A stretch of 64,000 nt of DNA from Pollenia angustigena (Eukaryota > Arthropoda > Insecta > Diptera > Polleniidae): contig OV884056.1 in the NCBI GenBank assembly GCA_930367215.1, positions 195,217,310 to 195,281,309 on the forward strand. The letters are read 5' to 3'. Every line of letters begins with the position of its first letter. Position 1 is the first letter of the stretch. Under the pieces are notes generated by a model. That model worked only from the letters and a program-made list of their open reading frames with translations. It was not told the origin of the DNA and ran no database searches. Positions 22,251 through 33,935 of this stretch are shown one piece after another. The position numbers and the translations under genes are program-made.

Positions 22251-23762
22251 ATGAGGAAGATTTAGATATATTGCAGAATCATTTGGAGCAAACATAATGG
22301 AAATTTCATTTTCTTACAGAAGCATTTCTGTCAAAGAGGAAAAAATATGAATAACACTTTTTTGCTGCTTTAAAAAGAAGAATCGGATCACAATTCCGTT
22401 TCCAGGCTAAGATCACCGCTATAAATCTAAAATAACAGTAACGATGAGGCAGACGGATAGCCCGTCCAAAATGAAGACGCACCCGAATGTCTTTAACCTA
22501 GGGATCGCTAGACATTTTAAAAAGTTAAAAAAGGCACTTGACGAACAAAATCAAAGCTTGCAGCACACGATCGCCTGTACGATAACGAAAGATAACAAAG
22601 TCAAGAACAAGAGAGATTTTAACATTAAATAGCCTGTTGACGGCCTACGCGGAACAACTAACTCACTTAGATCGCATCCAACGAGTATGTTACAAAGAGG
22701 ACGAGATATTGGAGCAATGGTTGTTAAAAAGTCTTGCTTTTGTAAAAAAATTTTAAAAATTTACCGAATCTGGACATTTTTAGAGAAATGTAATGGGAAC
22801 CATTTAGAAACTTTATAAAGGCGACTTTGTTTAAAAACTTGTATTAGTAAGTGTTTTGGCTTATGTATAGGCGAAACGCAACCTTTAGACCGCACAACAT
22901 TCCAAATTGGTGAAGGTTCATGCCCAAAAAGGTATGGCTTATGCATTGGTCATCGCTCTCTATTCTAATTTTGACCATACCTAGTTTGTTGCCTTAAAAG
23001 ATGGGAAGTTATTTTAGAATAGTTTCCATTTATTGTCAGAAAGGCTTGCATAAAAAAGGCTTTTAAATGAAGTTCATCTGTGAGTCTCTTTAGAATTTTA
23101 CCTTTTCGGTTGCCACCTTAATATCTCCAGTTATTGATAAATAACGATTTTCTAGAACTTCATTAACAAAATAACAGTTTAGTATGTTTCTTTTCTTCAG
23201 ATATAAAATTTTGGAATGGATGTGCAAAGCCGAAAAGTGTTCCTTTCAAAATATTTAAAAACGATTTTGTGTTCGAGACCATATTTTCCATAGAATTGTA
23301 TATACAAATTTGCAGTAGAAAGCCGCTGAGAAATAATTTTTTTTTTATTTTGAGAAGGTTTTTCTGATGCTCTTACATTTACATTTATCCTCAGCGATGC
23401 CAACTTAGCCCTTGTTAAGTAGCCCGAAACTAAACAACTCGCAATTGTAGCCCTTTTTTACATCTCTTCTTAGCCCGGTTTTACTTTGCAGGTTCGTTAT
23501 GCTTATTTTTTCTGGCAATTATTTCTGCTGAAGTGTGAAAATTGTCCTAAAAATTTAAAAACGTGCAAATGGTAAAACAGTGAATGTACGGCTAAGTTTT
23601 GGATAAGGTTCAAAGTTGTTAAACCGCAATCGCTAACAATCCATTTATTTAACTTTATAGTTTTGCTTTAAATATGAATATTGATATATCGGTACTAAGA
23701 CTCTGATTTTTTTGTCGAACTTAACAATATGCATTTATTCAAAGCTAATTAATTGCATTAAA
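22251..23762. other. No gene firmly supported
   Basis: A 62-codon plus frame at 22444-22632 (FKKLKKALDEQNQSLQ) and the out-of-frame AYAEQLTHLDRIQRV just after it look protein-like and helical. I recognise no family. A gag-like remnant is possible but unsupported. The rest is A+T-rich. Confidence 0.35.
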
Positions 23763-24215
23763 GTATCAAAAAAGCCTGCTAGGCACAAAGTGTCGGTTCT
23801 TTTTAACCTCTGGTGATTTTCGAACTGTATCAGATCCCGAGCGAGGTAGTTGAAATAAGTTTATCGATGTATTTGACTGAATAGTTTTTAATTTCCTCCT
23901 GAATGGTAGGGATGTTAAGATCTCTGTGGATAATGTCATTACGTATAAACCATAAGGCGCAGACGATTTGTCATTATGTTCCATACAGTCTTATTTGTAG
24001 CTTCTGGATGTTTGATGAGCATGCAGTACCCCTTAATTGGATCCCGTATGTCCATATTGGCTTTCTGATAGACCTGTATAGGAGAACTTTGTTGTCTAAG
24101 GACAAGATTGAGTTTCGACCGAGGACACCAATGTAGTTGGGCTGCTTTAAGTTTTAAAGTCGTTATTTTCGCTTGAGTATGACGAAACCATGTCAAGCGT
24201 CTATCTTAGATAACT
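23763..24215 (-). pseudogene. Jockey-like LINE relic, reverse transcriptase C-terminus
   Basis: Minus-strand translation, across several frameshifts, gives ITTLKLKAAQLHW, SKLNLVLRQ, then YRSIRKPIWTYGIQLRGTA and IQKLQIRLYG. It finishes NDIIHRDLNIPTIQEEIKNY and KYIDKLI. This is the thumb and C-terminal segment of Jockey-clade ORF2 ('KPIWTYGIQLWG', 'I..DL.IP.V..EI'), which has no RNase H. There are at least two frame breaks and a stop. The 5' part is missing, as is usual for truncated LINE insertions. No A-tail was recognised. Confidence 0.88.
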
Positions 24216-24276
24216 TTTGGTGTCATGAATTTAATTAAAAATAAAATGTAGTTAAATACATATTATTCAATTAAAT

Positions 24277-24533
24277 GGAGGGTTCAAAGCTGAACCGAAC
24301 CAAGTCATAAAATAAAATGCATATGTGTATTTCAAAACTGGTGTGAAATTCTTCGCAAAGTTTAACTCTATCGAGTTCTGTAACGGACTAAATCAAAAAG
24401 TTTTTCGTTCCAAAGGTAACGGTAATAAACCCATGTCAATGGCTCCAGAAATTAATGGAAATTAACTTACTCAAACTGAAAACATTATCGAATTTTCATT
24501 TTTGACTTGGTTCGCTTCAGCTCTGAGCCCTCC
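24277..24533. mobile_element. 257-bp TIR element with 4-bp TSD, copy 1
   Basis: It starts GGAGGGTTCAAAGCTGAA and ends TTCAGCTCTGAGCCCTCC. AAAT lies directly outside both ends (24273-24276 and 24534-24537). A second copy of identical length sits in opposite orientation at 34758-35014. A 4-base target duplication excludes hAT and Tc1/mariner. Sola-like or another 4-bp-TSD superfamily is possible. Confidence 0.88.
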
Positions 24534-24701
24534 AAATATAGTCCTTAACTCGTAAATAGCTGTTGTTCAAACTACAAAACACCCAGTGTTTATTTATTTA
24601 TTTAAGTGTATGGATTTAAATCCTTACAGACTATAATTGAATTACAAACAATATTATTTATTGGTTTATGTATTTAAAAACAAGATAATACTACGCTTAA
24701 T

Positions 24702-25558
24702 AAGGGATTGCTATTCGGTTTTAACCGAAACCGAAACCGCGGTTTTAAATGCCTAAAAACCGAAACCGAAAACCGACAAAAAAACCTAGGTTTTAGCTTT
24801 AACTTTAACAATGTATTTATGCTTGAAGAAATTGCAAACTAAACATCATACTCGTACTTAATATACAAAAACTTTATACATAACAGCCTTCAACAATGAC
24901 AAGGTATTCCAAAATTCTTTAAATTCAAAATAAGTACTAAGAAGAACATATGTTATCTTTATAACTCTTAAGTACACACCTTATTTGTGAGGCATAAAAT
25001 GCCACCTGGGCCACTTGAATTTTGTATGGAGTTTCTTGTGGCTATAGAAAAAACTCACACTAACGAACCCCTGGGCAAGCCTGGGACTACTTTTATATGT
25101 ATGGGAAATAAAATAATTTTTCGAAAACACAGAAAAGGAAGAATTCTTATGTGCTGTGTATGCTTTTTTAAAAAGTTTAATTTTGATTTTATTAACTGCA
25201 GTACATATATTATAGGGAAGGGCCTGACCAGGCCCAGGTGGATACAATATGCACAAAATTTTCATTTGGGCAATTGCGGAATTGAGCAATACATAAAGTT
25301 TCGGTCTAATATACGTAATAATTATATGAAAAAAACTAGAAAAAGTAAAAAAATGCCTGGCCAGGCCCAGGTATACACTTAGGGGCGAATAAAAGTACCT
25401 GTATTGAAACAAATAAAAAACTTGCAAAAAAATATATATATGTTTATGTATGAATTTTCCTTTGATATTTTCAAAGCCGAAAACCGAAACCGGCCGGTTT
25501 TAATCATTTTAAAACCGAAACCGCGGTTTCACATTTTTACGGTTTTTAGCAAACTCTA
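24702..25558. mobile_element. hAT-type element, exact 8-bp TSD
   Basis: CGCTTAAT flanks both ends (24694-24701 and 25559-25566). The ends read AAGGGATTGCTA and TTAGCAAACTCTA (complement TAGAGTTTGCTAA). The sub-terminal regions are arrays of AACCGAAACCG on both sides. The middle (about 24967-25383) contains several CCAGGCCCAGGT motifs and may be a separate nested insertion. The facing open frames there (131 and 148 codons) have no recognisable domain and share one palindromic region, so I do not call them genes. Confidence 0.85.
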
Positions 25559-25822
25559 CGCTTAATGGCACAGGCATTTAAAGAGAACTCAACTAAATCA
25601 TACATTTCATTAAAATCTTTACATATTCTTCGAAAAGGATAACATTACAAAGATAATGATTTATGAACTGAAGGCGAGGATAAACAAGTTTTGCTTTTAA
25701 AAATTTTTTTAAAAAAAATATGCCATGATAACTTACTAAAAACGTAAGTTCTTTCAATTTAGCCTTTTTAGCCAGTTCTTCGATTGTCTTCATGCCGTTG
25801 TGTCCAAAGAGTTGGCATCACT

Positions 25823-25899
25823 GCTTTTTATGTTAACAATGCTACCATACTTTCATTTAATTTCATACAATTTGTAAACAAAGAGGTAATTTGAAGTCA
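25823..25899. other. Spacer between hAT-type elements
   Basis: Short A+T-rich stretch. A hAT-like end (complement CAGTGATGCCAACT) at 25808-25823 may belong to an older element. Confidence 0.35.
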
Positions 25900-25907
25900 C
25901 TGCCAAC

Positions 25908-27101
25908 TAGTGTTGCCAAAACTTGGTAACCAAAAATGGCTAAATTTACGGAAAAAATGGCTAAAAATGGCTAACAGCTTTTTTTAAATAAAAACACATT
26001 CAAATTCAATAACAAAACAGAAATAATTAATTCAAAGTTGTTAACGATGAAATTGTGAGTTAAGATCAATTTCTAAAATAAGAAAAAACGCAAATTAATA
26101 TTAAAATAAATTAATATTAAGAAATTAAATCACCGAAAAATTCGATGTCGTTATTGTTCATCTCATATTAATCACTCACTCATTCGTTTCAAATAATCAT
26201 AAGTTTTAAATAATTTGAAGGTAAATCATAATCACGACAACATTTACCCAACCTTTTGAGTCCAGATGTACAATAAAAAACAAATAAGAAAGAATAGTCG
26301 GTTAAACCCGAATTTATGAAACCCTACACCACATTAGAACCTTTGTACCAAATTTAATCAAATAATCTCTAAATTGCGACCTGTACTTTGCGCACAAGGT
26401 TTACACAGACAGCCAGCCAGCCGGACAAACATCGTTAATTCGATTTAGAAATTGATTCTGAGTCATTCGGTATACGTAAAAGTGGGCTTAGGAGCAATAT
26501 TTTAAGGTTTTACAAACATCAGCACAAACGCATAGTACCCCATCCACTATTGTGGTGTTGGTATAAATATTTTATTGTTATGATAAAAATATTTAGCTAA
26601 TTGATAAAATCGAATTAACGGTTGCTAAATGTAACCTATTTCTCAAGTTCTTTAAACGATGTTTACTTGGCTAAACCCCCTCTCTACTTCAGCATTACAC
26701 CATGGAAGTGAGAGCAACTTTATAGTCTATTCTGAAATTTCTAAAAACAAATTTGTGGTCGCCTGCATCTCTTTATTGAAATACTTGCAACCAGAAAGAA
26801 ACAGCGATGTTTGTGTTGATCCATATTTTGAAAGATGTTTCTTCATCATCGTTTATAGCGATTTCCAACATTTGTAAAAGTTGTGATTTAAATTCAAGGC
26901 GTTTTAATTGTTCAAAATGTTTATTTTACTTTTATAAATTTTTATAATAAAAAAAAATTATTCTTTCAAAAGAAAAACGGCAAAAAAATGTTATGGCTAA
27001 ACAAGTTGAAAAATGGCTAATGGCTAAACTCATTTGTTAATGGCTAAACAGGGTGAAAAATGGCTAAATCTAGCCACTAAATGGCTAAATTGGCAACACT
27101 G
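25908..27101. mobile_element. hAT-type element (AGTGTTGCCAA ends), exact 8-bp TSD
   Basis: CTGCCAAC flanks both sides (25900-25907 and 27102-27109). Ends: TAGTGTTGCCAAAA and TTGGCAACACTG. Multiple ATGGCTAAA motifs crowd both sub-terminal regions, as expected for transposase-binding sites. It contains a nested copy of another repeat at 26283-26545 and a 72-codon frame (26659-26877) in which I see no hAT transposase motif. Confidence 0.9.
26283..26545 (+). repeat. Nested 'TAGTCGG...CCCTACACCAC' repeat
   Basis: It starts AATAGTCGGTTAAACCCGA and passes through ACCCTACACCACATT. It includes ACAGACAGCCAGCCAGCC and ends near TGTGGTGTTGGTATAA. The start matches the sequence at 63527 and the layout matches 52.8 kb. 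It interrupts the hAT-type element at 25908-27101. Confidence 0.65.
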
Positions 27102-27171
27102 CTGCCAACGTTTAATAATTGACTTTAGGATTTTTGTCTGAAGTTGAAGATTTTTGCCTGAAGTTTGAACA

Positions 27172-27345
27172 CCTTAGACCTGGCCTAAGCAACTAGTGAA
27201 ATGCGCATAGGAATGGCTTATCCCATCAACAAAAAATTTCAGTGTTTTTATAAAGAATCAAAATTGGGAATTTAGCACGACAAACAAAATCTTATAAATT
27301 AAAATATTTGTATTCAAAAAATTACTTTGATAATAACAAAATTAG
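27172..27345 (+). repeat. Unclassified interspersed repeat, copy 3 (3' half)
   Basis: CTGGCCTAAGCAACTAGTG and AATTGGGAATTTAGCACGAC match the second half of the copy at 8253-8562 and the piece at 57547. Confidence 0.7.
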
Positions 27346-27390
27346 TTTAAAAAAATATTAGGAAAAATATCTCCAATATTTATTACTTTT

Positions 27391-27617
27391 AGGCCCGTTT
27401 TCACAACTTATCGATAGCTTAAAGTAGACTTTAAATGTTCTTATAAAAAAGTGTTCCTTTATTAAAACTTTACTTTAACCTAAAGTGAAAGTGAACGATA
27501 AAGTAGATTAAGGTTAATCCTGCCTGGAGTTTAAAGTAAAGTTGTAATAATGGAACACTTTTTATACGGCCGACAATATCTTACCTTTAGCTATCGGTAA
27601 GTAGTGAAAACGGGCCT
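27391..27617. mobile_element. 227-bp TIR element
   Basis: AGGCCCGTTTTCAC at the left faces GTGAAAACGGGCCT at the right, followed inward by ACTTATCGATAGC and its near-complement. TACTTT occurs on both sides, offset by a base, so the target duplication is unclear. Internal CTTTAA and TAAAG motifs repeat. Confidence 0.8.
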
Positions 27618-28937
27618 TACTTTACTTTATTATTATTTTTAAATAATTTTTGGATTTTCCAAAAAAAAAAAAAAAAAAAAAAAACGGAACTATTGTGGCT
27701 GTATTTTTTTGGAGTATAAAAGAAGTATCTGGCTGTTATATTGTTGCTAAACTTACAAGATTTTAATTACGCAAAAAGCCTATTTGTTTTTTTTTCAGAA
27801 ATGTCTAAATAAATGTTTTTTTATAATTTAAAACAAATAAAGAAACCCCGTTTTTTGCTTTCAAATTTTATACTATTTTAAAGCAATTGCAAATAATTCC
27901 TTAATCATATCAATTTTTTCATAAAAATATTATCCCCAGGCGTAATGAGTCTTAGTTGTTATAAAACTCATACTCCTAAAAAAACAAATTTACCCCAAAT
28001 TTACAATTGAATTGAAAAAAAAAACAAAATAATGAAATCCCCACCCAAAAAATTGTCTGCTCCTTAAATTAATCACCTCTAAACAAAAGACTTAAGACAC
28101 AAGCTCTTAAGTAGAAAAAAAACACATTCAAATAATGGCTTCAATCAAACATATTAATTTAATCGATTATCCAATGAAACTAACACCCAGCAGGATTAAA
28201 CTCAAACACAAAAACATTTTTAAAATAACATAAAAGATTTAAAACAGAAAATTTTTTTTAAAATCAAAAATCTACTTTGAAATTTTACGGCATATTAAAT
28301 AACCAAAGTATTACGAAATTTATCATAAAAAGTGATATGTTTTGCTTCCTTTTAAAGATAGAAATCTTACAAACGAAATGTTTGCATTAAAAAGGGAATT
28401 ACTTAAAAAATCATAAAAAAAAACTTTTACATTTTATTACCATTTTAAGCTAAACAAGACGAACAATTTAAATCTCCATTTCAAACTATGAGACAAAAGA
28501 CAGTAGACAGTTAAAGTATTTTAACATTTATAACATAAATTGGAATAATAAATCTTGTGTTTGAGATATTTTATTGTTGCTGTCAAGGAAGATGTGTTAA
28601 ATTTTTGTGGCTTTTAAAGTGAAACAGAACAAAATTTAAGATAAGTTTTTAATGAAGGTTCTTGCTTTTGTTAATAGAAATAGTAGGTCAACGATGATAT
28701 TTTGCCGGAATAATGTTTAAACTACATTTTTGTATTATTTCATTTAAATTGTGGACAAAATCCATTTTCATTTATGCAAATAAATTGCCTGCAATTCTAT
28801 TGTTTGTTTTATTTGTAAAGCATTTTTTACACGATTTATGTTCGATTTGTTTTAAACGCTTCACTACAGCTGAAAAGGTTTATTAAGTTAAGTTTGTTAT
28901 TTTGTTTGTAATTCCTAGAATATTGATTTTAGACCTT
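27618..28937. other. A+T-rich stretch with a 24-base A run
   Basis: A pure A run lies at about 27661-27684, with no LINE-like coding sequence in front of it. No motif-bearing frame. Confidence 0.5.
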
Positions 28938-30001
28938 ATAAATTATATATATTCTGAATCCTTTTGAATAGCACAGTTTCGGAACCTTCAAAGAGGGTTC
29001 CGAAACAAAAATAGTTGTGAACTCTTGTGTATATATGTATGTATGTAACGTATGGACTCCAAAACGGCTGGGCCGATTTTGATGAAATTTTTAGGGAATC
29101 TTCAGAATATTCAGGCGGGTGATACTGTGAAGTCTGATTTTTGATTTCCTGTCTGCGGGCGTGGCCAAAACCAATTTTGATTTTGCACCACCAATGACTT
29201 CCGCATAATTTGGACGATTTTTTCTTTGAAACTTAGATTTATACGAAAAGAAAATTTTGCCCCGCCCACTTTTAAGCCCACATTTTTCGAATTACCTAAA
29301 ATCAGAAAACGGCTCCATCGATTTGACAATTTTTTCTTTCAAATTTTCGTATTAATCCATTTTAAGTTTTCATCGAAAGAAAAATTTACCCCGCCTTCTT
29401 TTACGCCCACTTTTTCTATTAAGCGCATTACTTGAGAACGGCTTGACCGATTTGGATGATTTTTTCTTTAAAATGATTGCCATGGTCCAACTTAGGTTTT
29501 TACGGAAAGAAAATTTTGCCCCGCCCACTTTTTCGATTTACCTAAAATCAAAAAAACGGCTCCATCGATATGACTAATTTTTCTTTCATTTGTTCGTATT
29601 AATCCATTTTACGTTTTCATCGAAAGAAAAATGTACCACGCCTACTTTTACGCCCACTTTTTCTATTATGCGCATAACTTGAGAACGGCTTGACCGATTT
29701 GGACGAATTTTTTCTTTAAAATCATCGCCATGGTCCAACTTAGATTTTTACGGAAAGAAAATTTTGCCCCGCCCACTTTTTTCGACTTACCTAAAACCAG
29801 AAAATGGCTCCATCGATTTGACAAATTTTTCTTTCATATGTAAGTATTTTCTTAACGGATTTTAAAAATCCAACGCAAACATTTTGCCGAATTTTGACAG
29901 GACAAGGTCTGTCGGTTCAGCTAGTAAATTATAGATATTCTGTGTCCTTTTCTATAGCACAGCTTCTTAACCTTCAAAGAGGGTTCCGAAACAAAAATAT
30001 T
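28938..30001 (+). mobile_element. Helitron-like element with tandem internal units
   Basis: Its 3' end is well formed: the hairpin GACAGGACAAGGTCTGTC (29897-29914) is followed seven bases later by CTAG and then T at 29925, the 3' signature of Helitrons. Upstream are about two and a half units of roughly 250 bases, each containing CCCGCCCACTTTT, GAACGGCTTGACCGATTT and a CATCGAAAGAAAAAT-like block. A ~75-base direct repeat with a GGAACC/GGTTCC hairpin lies on either side (28938-29013 and 29925-30001). The 5' terminus (A followed by TC) could not be fixed. There is no Rep/helicase gene, so it is non-autonomous. Confidence 0.75.
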
Positions 30002-31149
30002 ATCTATATATGTATTTTTAAAATTTGTTCAGTTTAGAAAATCAGCGAAATGGATCTAGTATTTGACCTAGCGCCAATAGGAATATTTTCTCCGAATAAG
30101 AATTTTGACACGATAGTACCCACAACATAACATCCTATGGGCGCTATCGTGTCAAGCTCATATCATGAGCTCTTATTATTATTCAAGGAACAATTGACTT
30201 TAAATTTCTATGGTGAAGAGTTGATTAGATTCTGCACAGACGAATAATGTTTTTAAAAGTATTTTTACGTGTTAGATTTAGAAACAATTGCAGGGATTGT
30301 CACAAGAAAATCTGTTGAAAATAGAAGGGAATATAATAAAATAGTGTTTATTTTATGTTGCAAAAATCAAGCAAAATCACATTATCATGTACCATTTGTA
30401 AAAAAAAAACAGTGAAGGCCATCCGGAGGAATCAAAACCACAACTCTAAGGTCGGATTTTTGAGATGTGGATTAAGTTTAAACTTAGTTTAACGAAGTAT
30501 GAAATTCTGATTTTTCCGTTGAAATCTGAAAGACAAACATTTAAGCAAAATTAGTTGTTCCGCAACATTTTATAAACAAACTTCGTAATAGCGGCACAAA
30601 TCTGTTCTCAGATTAACTAAACCTAGATTAACTGAGATGTCGAAGACACAGCCTGAGAATAACTAACAGCTAGCCTGCTGCTTGTAATATTTAATTGATA
30701 AAAAAGTAAAATGTGAGTTAACATTAAAATTTTTCTATATTTTCTTCTTTATGGCCCAATTGTACAAAAATCTTTTCGGACTAGATACTTGTGTTGATGG
30801 GAAAAATGCATGCTTTGATTTATTTGAAGTACAAAATACATTTAAGTCGTGTATTTAAAATACAAAATACATTTAATATTTTTATTTTTTAATTCAATGT
30901 ACAATATATGTACTTATGTATTCACTTCAGTAACAACCCACTGCAAATCTAGTAGTTTCTTTTCAAGCCCGACAGAAGTTACGAATGAGGTGGCTGTCAA
31001 GCGATCTGCCATATTGCGTTAAATTTTTGATATTTATGATCAGTATACTCTGGAAAATCATCACGAATGGGATCAAGCTTAGAAAACGTTGCCAAATTAT
31101 ACAATCTCACCTTAATGGCTGATCATCGGTTTGCACTAATGTTTGTTAT
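30002..31149. other. No gene seen; short palindrome near 30.1 kb
   Basis: GCGCCAATAGG (30072) pairs with CCTATGGGCGC (30143), and GACACGATAG with CTATCGTGTC just inside. This is a foldback of about 80 bases without a proven boundary. The rest is A+T-rich. Confidence 0.4.
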
Positions 31150-31262
31150 TAAACTAAATTGCCACATATAGAGTGAGAGCAAACCGCAACTCTATTGCAT
31201 CCAGAAATATGCATCGTTTGGTGTGGTTTACACGCTGGCCATGTAAAATTTCCATTAGTTAT
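31150..31262 (+). pseudogene. Short mariner transposase relic
   Basis: The plus-strand reading KPQL, then LHPEICIVWCGLHAGHV matches the MHPEKVTVWCGLWAGDI segment of the 7.2-kb mariner. Only about 35 codons between the first and second catalytic Asp are preserved, with an upstream stop and frameshift. Confidence 0.65.
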
Positions 31263-32929
31263 TTATTTTAAGGTTTTTGAATTTTTTGCCTCTTATCTGT
31301 TACATCTAGGGGGACGCCAAAATAGCTTCATTTATTTCAGGCGACAGTCGAATATTTGTTCAAATTTTTTTAATAATTGAAAGTGTCAGAAGCTAAAAGC
31401 GCTAAATCCAATTTCGAAAATTTACATTCTTTAATTATTAACTAATTAGTTAAAAAATGTTTTATTCTTCTATTGTTAAAATATGGTTCATTAAAAAATA
31501 TGAAAAAGCGGTTTAGGGTTTGAATCGTTCTTTCGCACACAAACGAAATAAAAGAGAAAACGCAGCGCCCTCAATTTGCCTATCGTAGGCTCAAACACTA
31601 AAATAAATTGCACAAAATATTTCAGTTTTATAGCCGGAAATTAATGTTCTTACCCCACTTATCAAAAGAGAGCTTCACCTTATTGGAAATGGGCATAATA
31701 ACTTGTGTCCAAACACACTTAGCAAATGCTAAATAAAGAATCTCTCTAATACGAGAATTTTTTACGAAATTATATGTATGTACATGATGTACCTAGTGGC
31801 CAAAGAACTTAATGTTTGATAAAACTTATTTTTCATTTATTAATAGTAAATTCAGCCCAGGTTCGAGCACCAGCTCAGCCAAGAAAACTGTCAATAAAAT
31901 TACATGTTGTAAAAATTCCTTCCATTAGTAAAAAATATAAAAAAAAAAATTACTGCATTTTGTGAAAAGTAATTTTGACATCAAAACTATGTATACGTTT
32001 TGAGAATTTATTTAAAATACCAAATATGTATTTGTATTTCAATTACAACTATTTGAAATACCGCCCAACCCTGGTAACAAGTTAAGATATTAATACAAGT
32101 TAAATTAATTTCGTCTGTTAAGCTAAAAAGTTATTTATTAATAATATTTATAATTAATAAGATACCATTATTCTTATGATGATCACATGGATCATTATTG
32201 AATTAATTTGATGAAATACCCCGCAGTTTAAATCAACACAGCTGTATTTAATTAAGATTTAACTGACTTCACTAAATTAAATTTCAGTGCATTGTGAATA
32301 TGCCCAGCTAGAATTTTCAATCGTCTAAGAATCTTCTGGGAATCTCATAAAGAGTGTTTTTGTAGACGATTCCTCGCACGGGAGAAACTATTGCACGTGC
32401 TGATTCGTATGAGAAATTCTTCCATAACACACAGAATGACACTTATATTAATCATAAAGGGAATCGTTTTTGATGTATGTAGAGATCATCTAACGACTCT
32501 GCAGGAAATTTGTGTCAATCGGTCCAACAGACTGCTCCTAGGAGTTGTGAAAATAGATCAGGTACAGAAAGAAAAAAACTCATGACCAGTGAAAGAAGAA
32601 CCAATCGTATAACTGGTTTATGAAGAACAAAAAGGTAAAAAAAGTAATAAATTACAGTACAGTCTTCACCGGTAGTGTGACACATTTTTTGGGACTTTCT
32701 AAAATTTGGCTCTTAAATTTTATTCTAGAACTTGTTTTATTGAAATAATACTACATTGTATTGAAATAATATTACATTGTAGTAACTGTCACTAAACACG
32801 TCCATTGAGAATAGATGTGTGACTGGTCAAATGGTGTCAATTGACCCCCTCATATAGCAACCCCATGTAAAAGTGATAGGTCTTATTCATAGAAAGTGGT
32901 AAAACTAGAACCGGTCTCTTCCACCAAAG
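31263..32929. other. No gene firmly supported
   Basis: A 23-base unit (TTGAAATAATACTACATTG type) is repeated twice at about 32738-32783. The 64-codon frame at 32391-32585 has no motif. The end near 32066 (CCGCCCAACCCTG) looks like a hAT terminus, but I found no partner with a matching duplication. Confidence 0.4.
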
Positions 32930-33935
32930 ACCTAGGTTAGGTTAGGTTAAGAAGGGTTGTGTGCCCACGGGCACACCTCCACTCAGAGACCAATACGGTC
33001 CATTGTGAATCCCTTCAATGAAATATAAGATAAGATAAGAGGAAGTGAAAAGTAGAGAAAAGGAAGTATGAGATAGACGGAAAATTAGAAAGTAGGACCA
33101 ATACCCCCCTTACAGTCCCCTCAACAGAAACAGCCGCGTTATTTCCCTGACAAACCCCAGTAGATCGGCCGGATTACATCCAGCTATACACCCCAGTTCG
33201 TCGTGAAACCTATCTCCTAGCCACTTCTGCCTGAGATCCTGCATCCTAGGACAATGGCACAGTACATGCTCGATCGTCTCTAACTCCTCCAAATCCTCGC
33301 ATAACCTGCAGAAGTCCGGTATGGTGTTGTCCCATTTGCTCGTAAAAGCCCTAACAGGAAACTGACCCGTCAAGAACCCCACAAGTGTTCTAAAACCACC
33401 CCTATCCAATCCCAGTAGAACCCTGATTGCCCCCGCGTCCATTCTGGGCCATAGTGCCCTAGACACCCTGCAATCCATTCTGTCCCTCCAGGATCGGTCA
33501 ACGTCATCACGGAATATCTCCCGTATCACCCCATAGTATTAACATAGGGGGGGCTTTATCCCCCTATCCCTTACCACTAAGTCTAGACTCGAACGAGTTC
33601 GTCCGCCACCACATTCCCATCAACCATGCAGTGTCCTGGTACCCAACACAGCCTCACGTTGAATGCCCCATGAGTTCCCTAAGAGCGTTCCTGCAACGCG
33701 CGACCAGGCACGATCGCACCGTATAGTTCCTCAATGCCCGAAGCGCCGCCTGACTATCGACGTAAATTGTCACCTCAGATCCACCCACGATGTGATCCAG
33801 TATCACCTCCGTCGCCCTCCAGATCGCTAGGATCTCAGCCTGGAAGACACTGCACTCATCAGGGAGTCTGAATGGCCTTTTTACCTCGGTGTCTGCGATA
33901 TATACACAGGCTCCAGTGCCAAGACCTATCACGGG
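32930..33935 (-). pseudogene. LINE fragment: RNase H, Cys-rich tail and TAACC-rich 3' end
   Basis: Minus strand, 3' part of a non-LTR retrotransposon. Frame 33932-33654 has the middle of RNase H: VFQAEILAIWRA (Glu) and VTIYVDSQAALRAL (Asp). After a one-base frameshift comes VRLCWVPGH and VVADELVR (the final His and Asp motif), then a TAG. The next frame (33529-33110, 139 codons) has LLGLDRGGFRTLVGFLTGQ and CRLCEDLEELETIEHVLCHCP, the terminal Cys/His cluster. The 3' untranslated part runs to 32930, ending in the element's sense with TAACCTAACCTAACC. G+C is visibly higher than the surroundings. Reverse transcriptase is missing (5' truncation). Probably an I/R1/LOA-type clade, not settled. Confidence 0.9.

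Noticed and set aside
24981..25427. 148-codon minus-strand frame, with a 131-codon plus frame on the other strand
   Set aside because: Both frames lie inside an 8-base-TSD transposon, overlap each other almost completely and share low-complexity and palindromic sequence. No motif is seen in either.
23392..25823. Possible 2.4-kb hAT-type element with CAG(C/T)GATGCCAACT ends
   Set aside because: The two ends match over 14 of 15 bases, but the outside octamers (TTTATCCT and CTTTTTAT) do not agree. The span contains several other elements.
27661..27684. 24-base A run as a possible LINE or SINE tail
   Set aside because: No retroposon sequence was recognised on either side in the right orientation. 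The element just before it is a TIR element.
30790..32066. hAT-like right end CCGCCCAACCCTG at 32066 with TACAAAATACATTT repeats near 30.83 kb
   Set aside because: No left end with matching sequence or an 8-base duplication was found.
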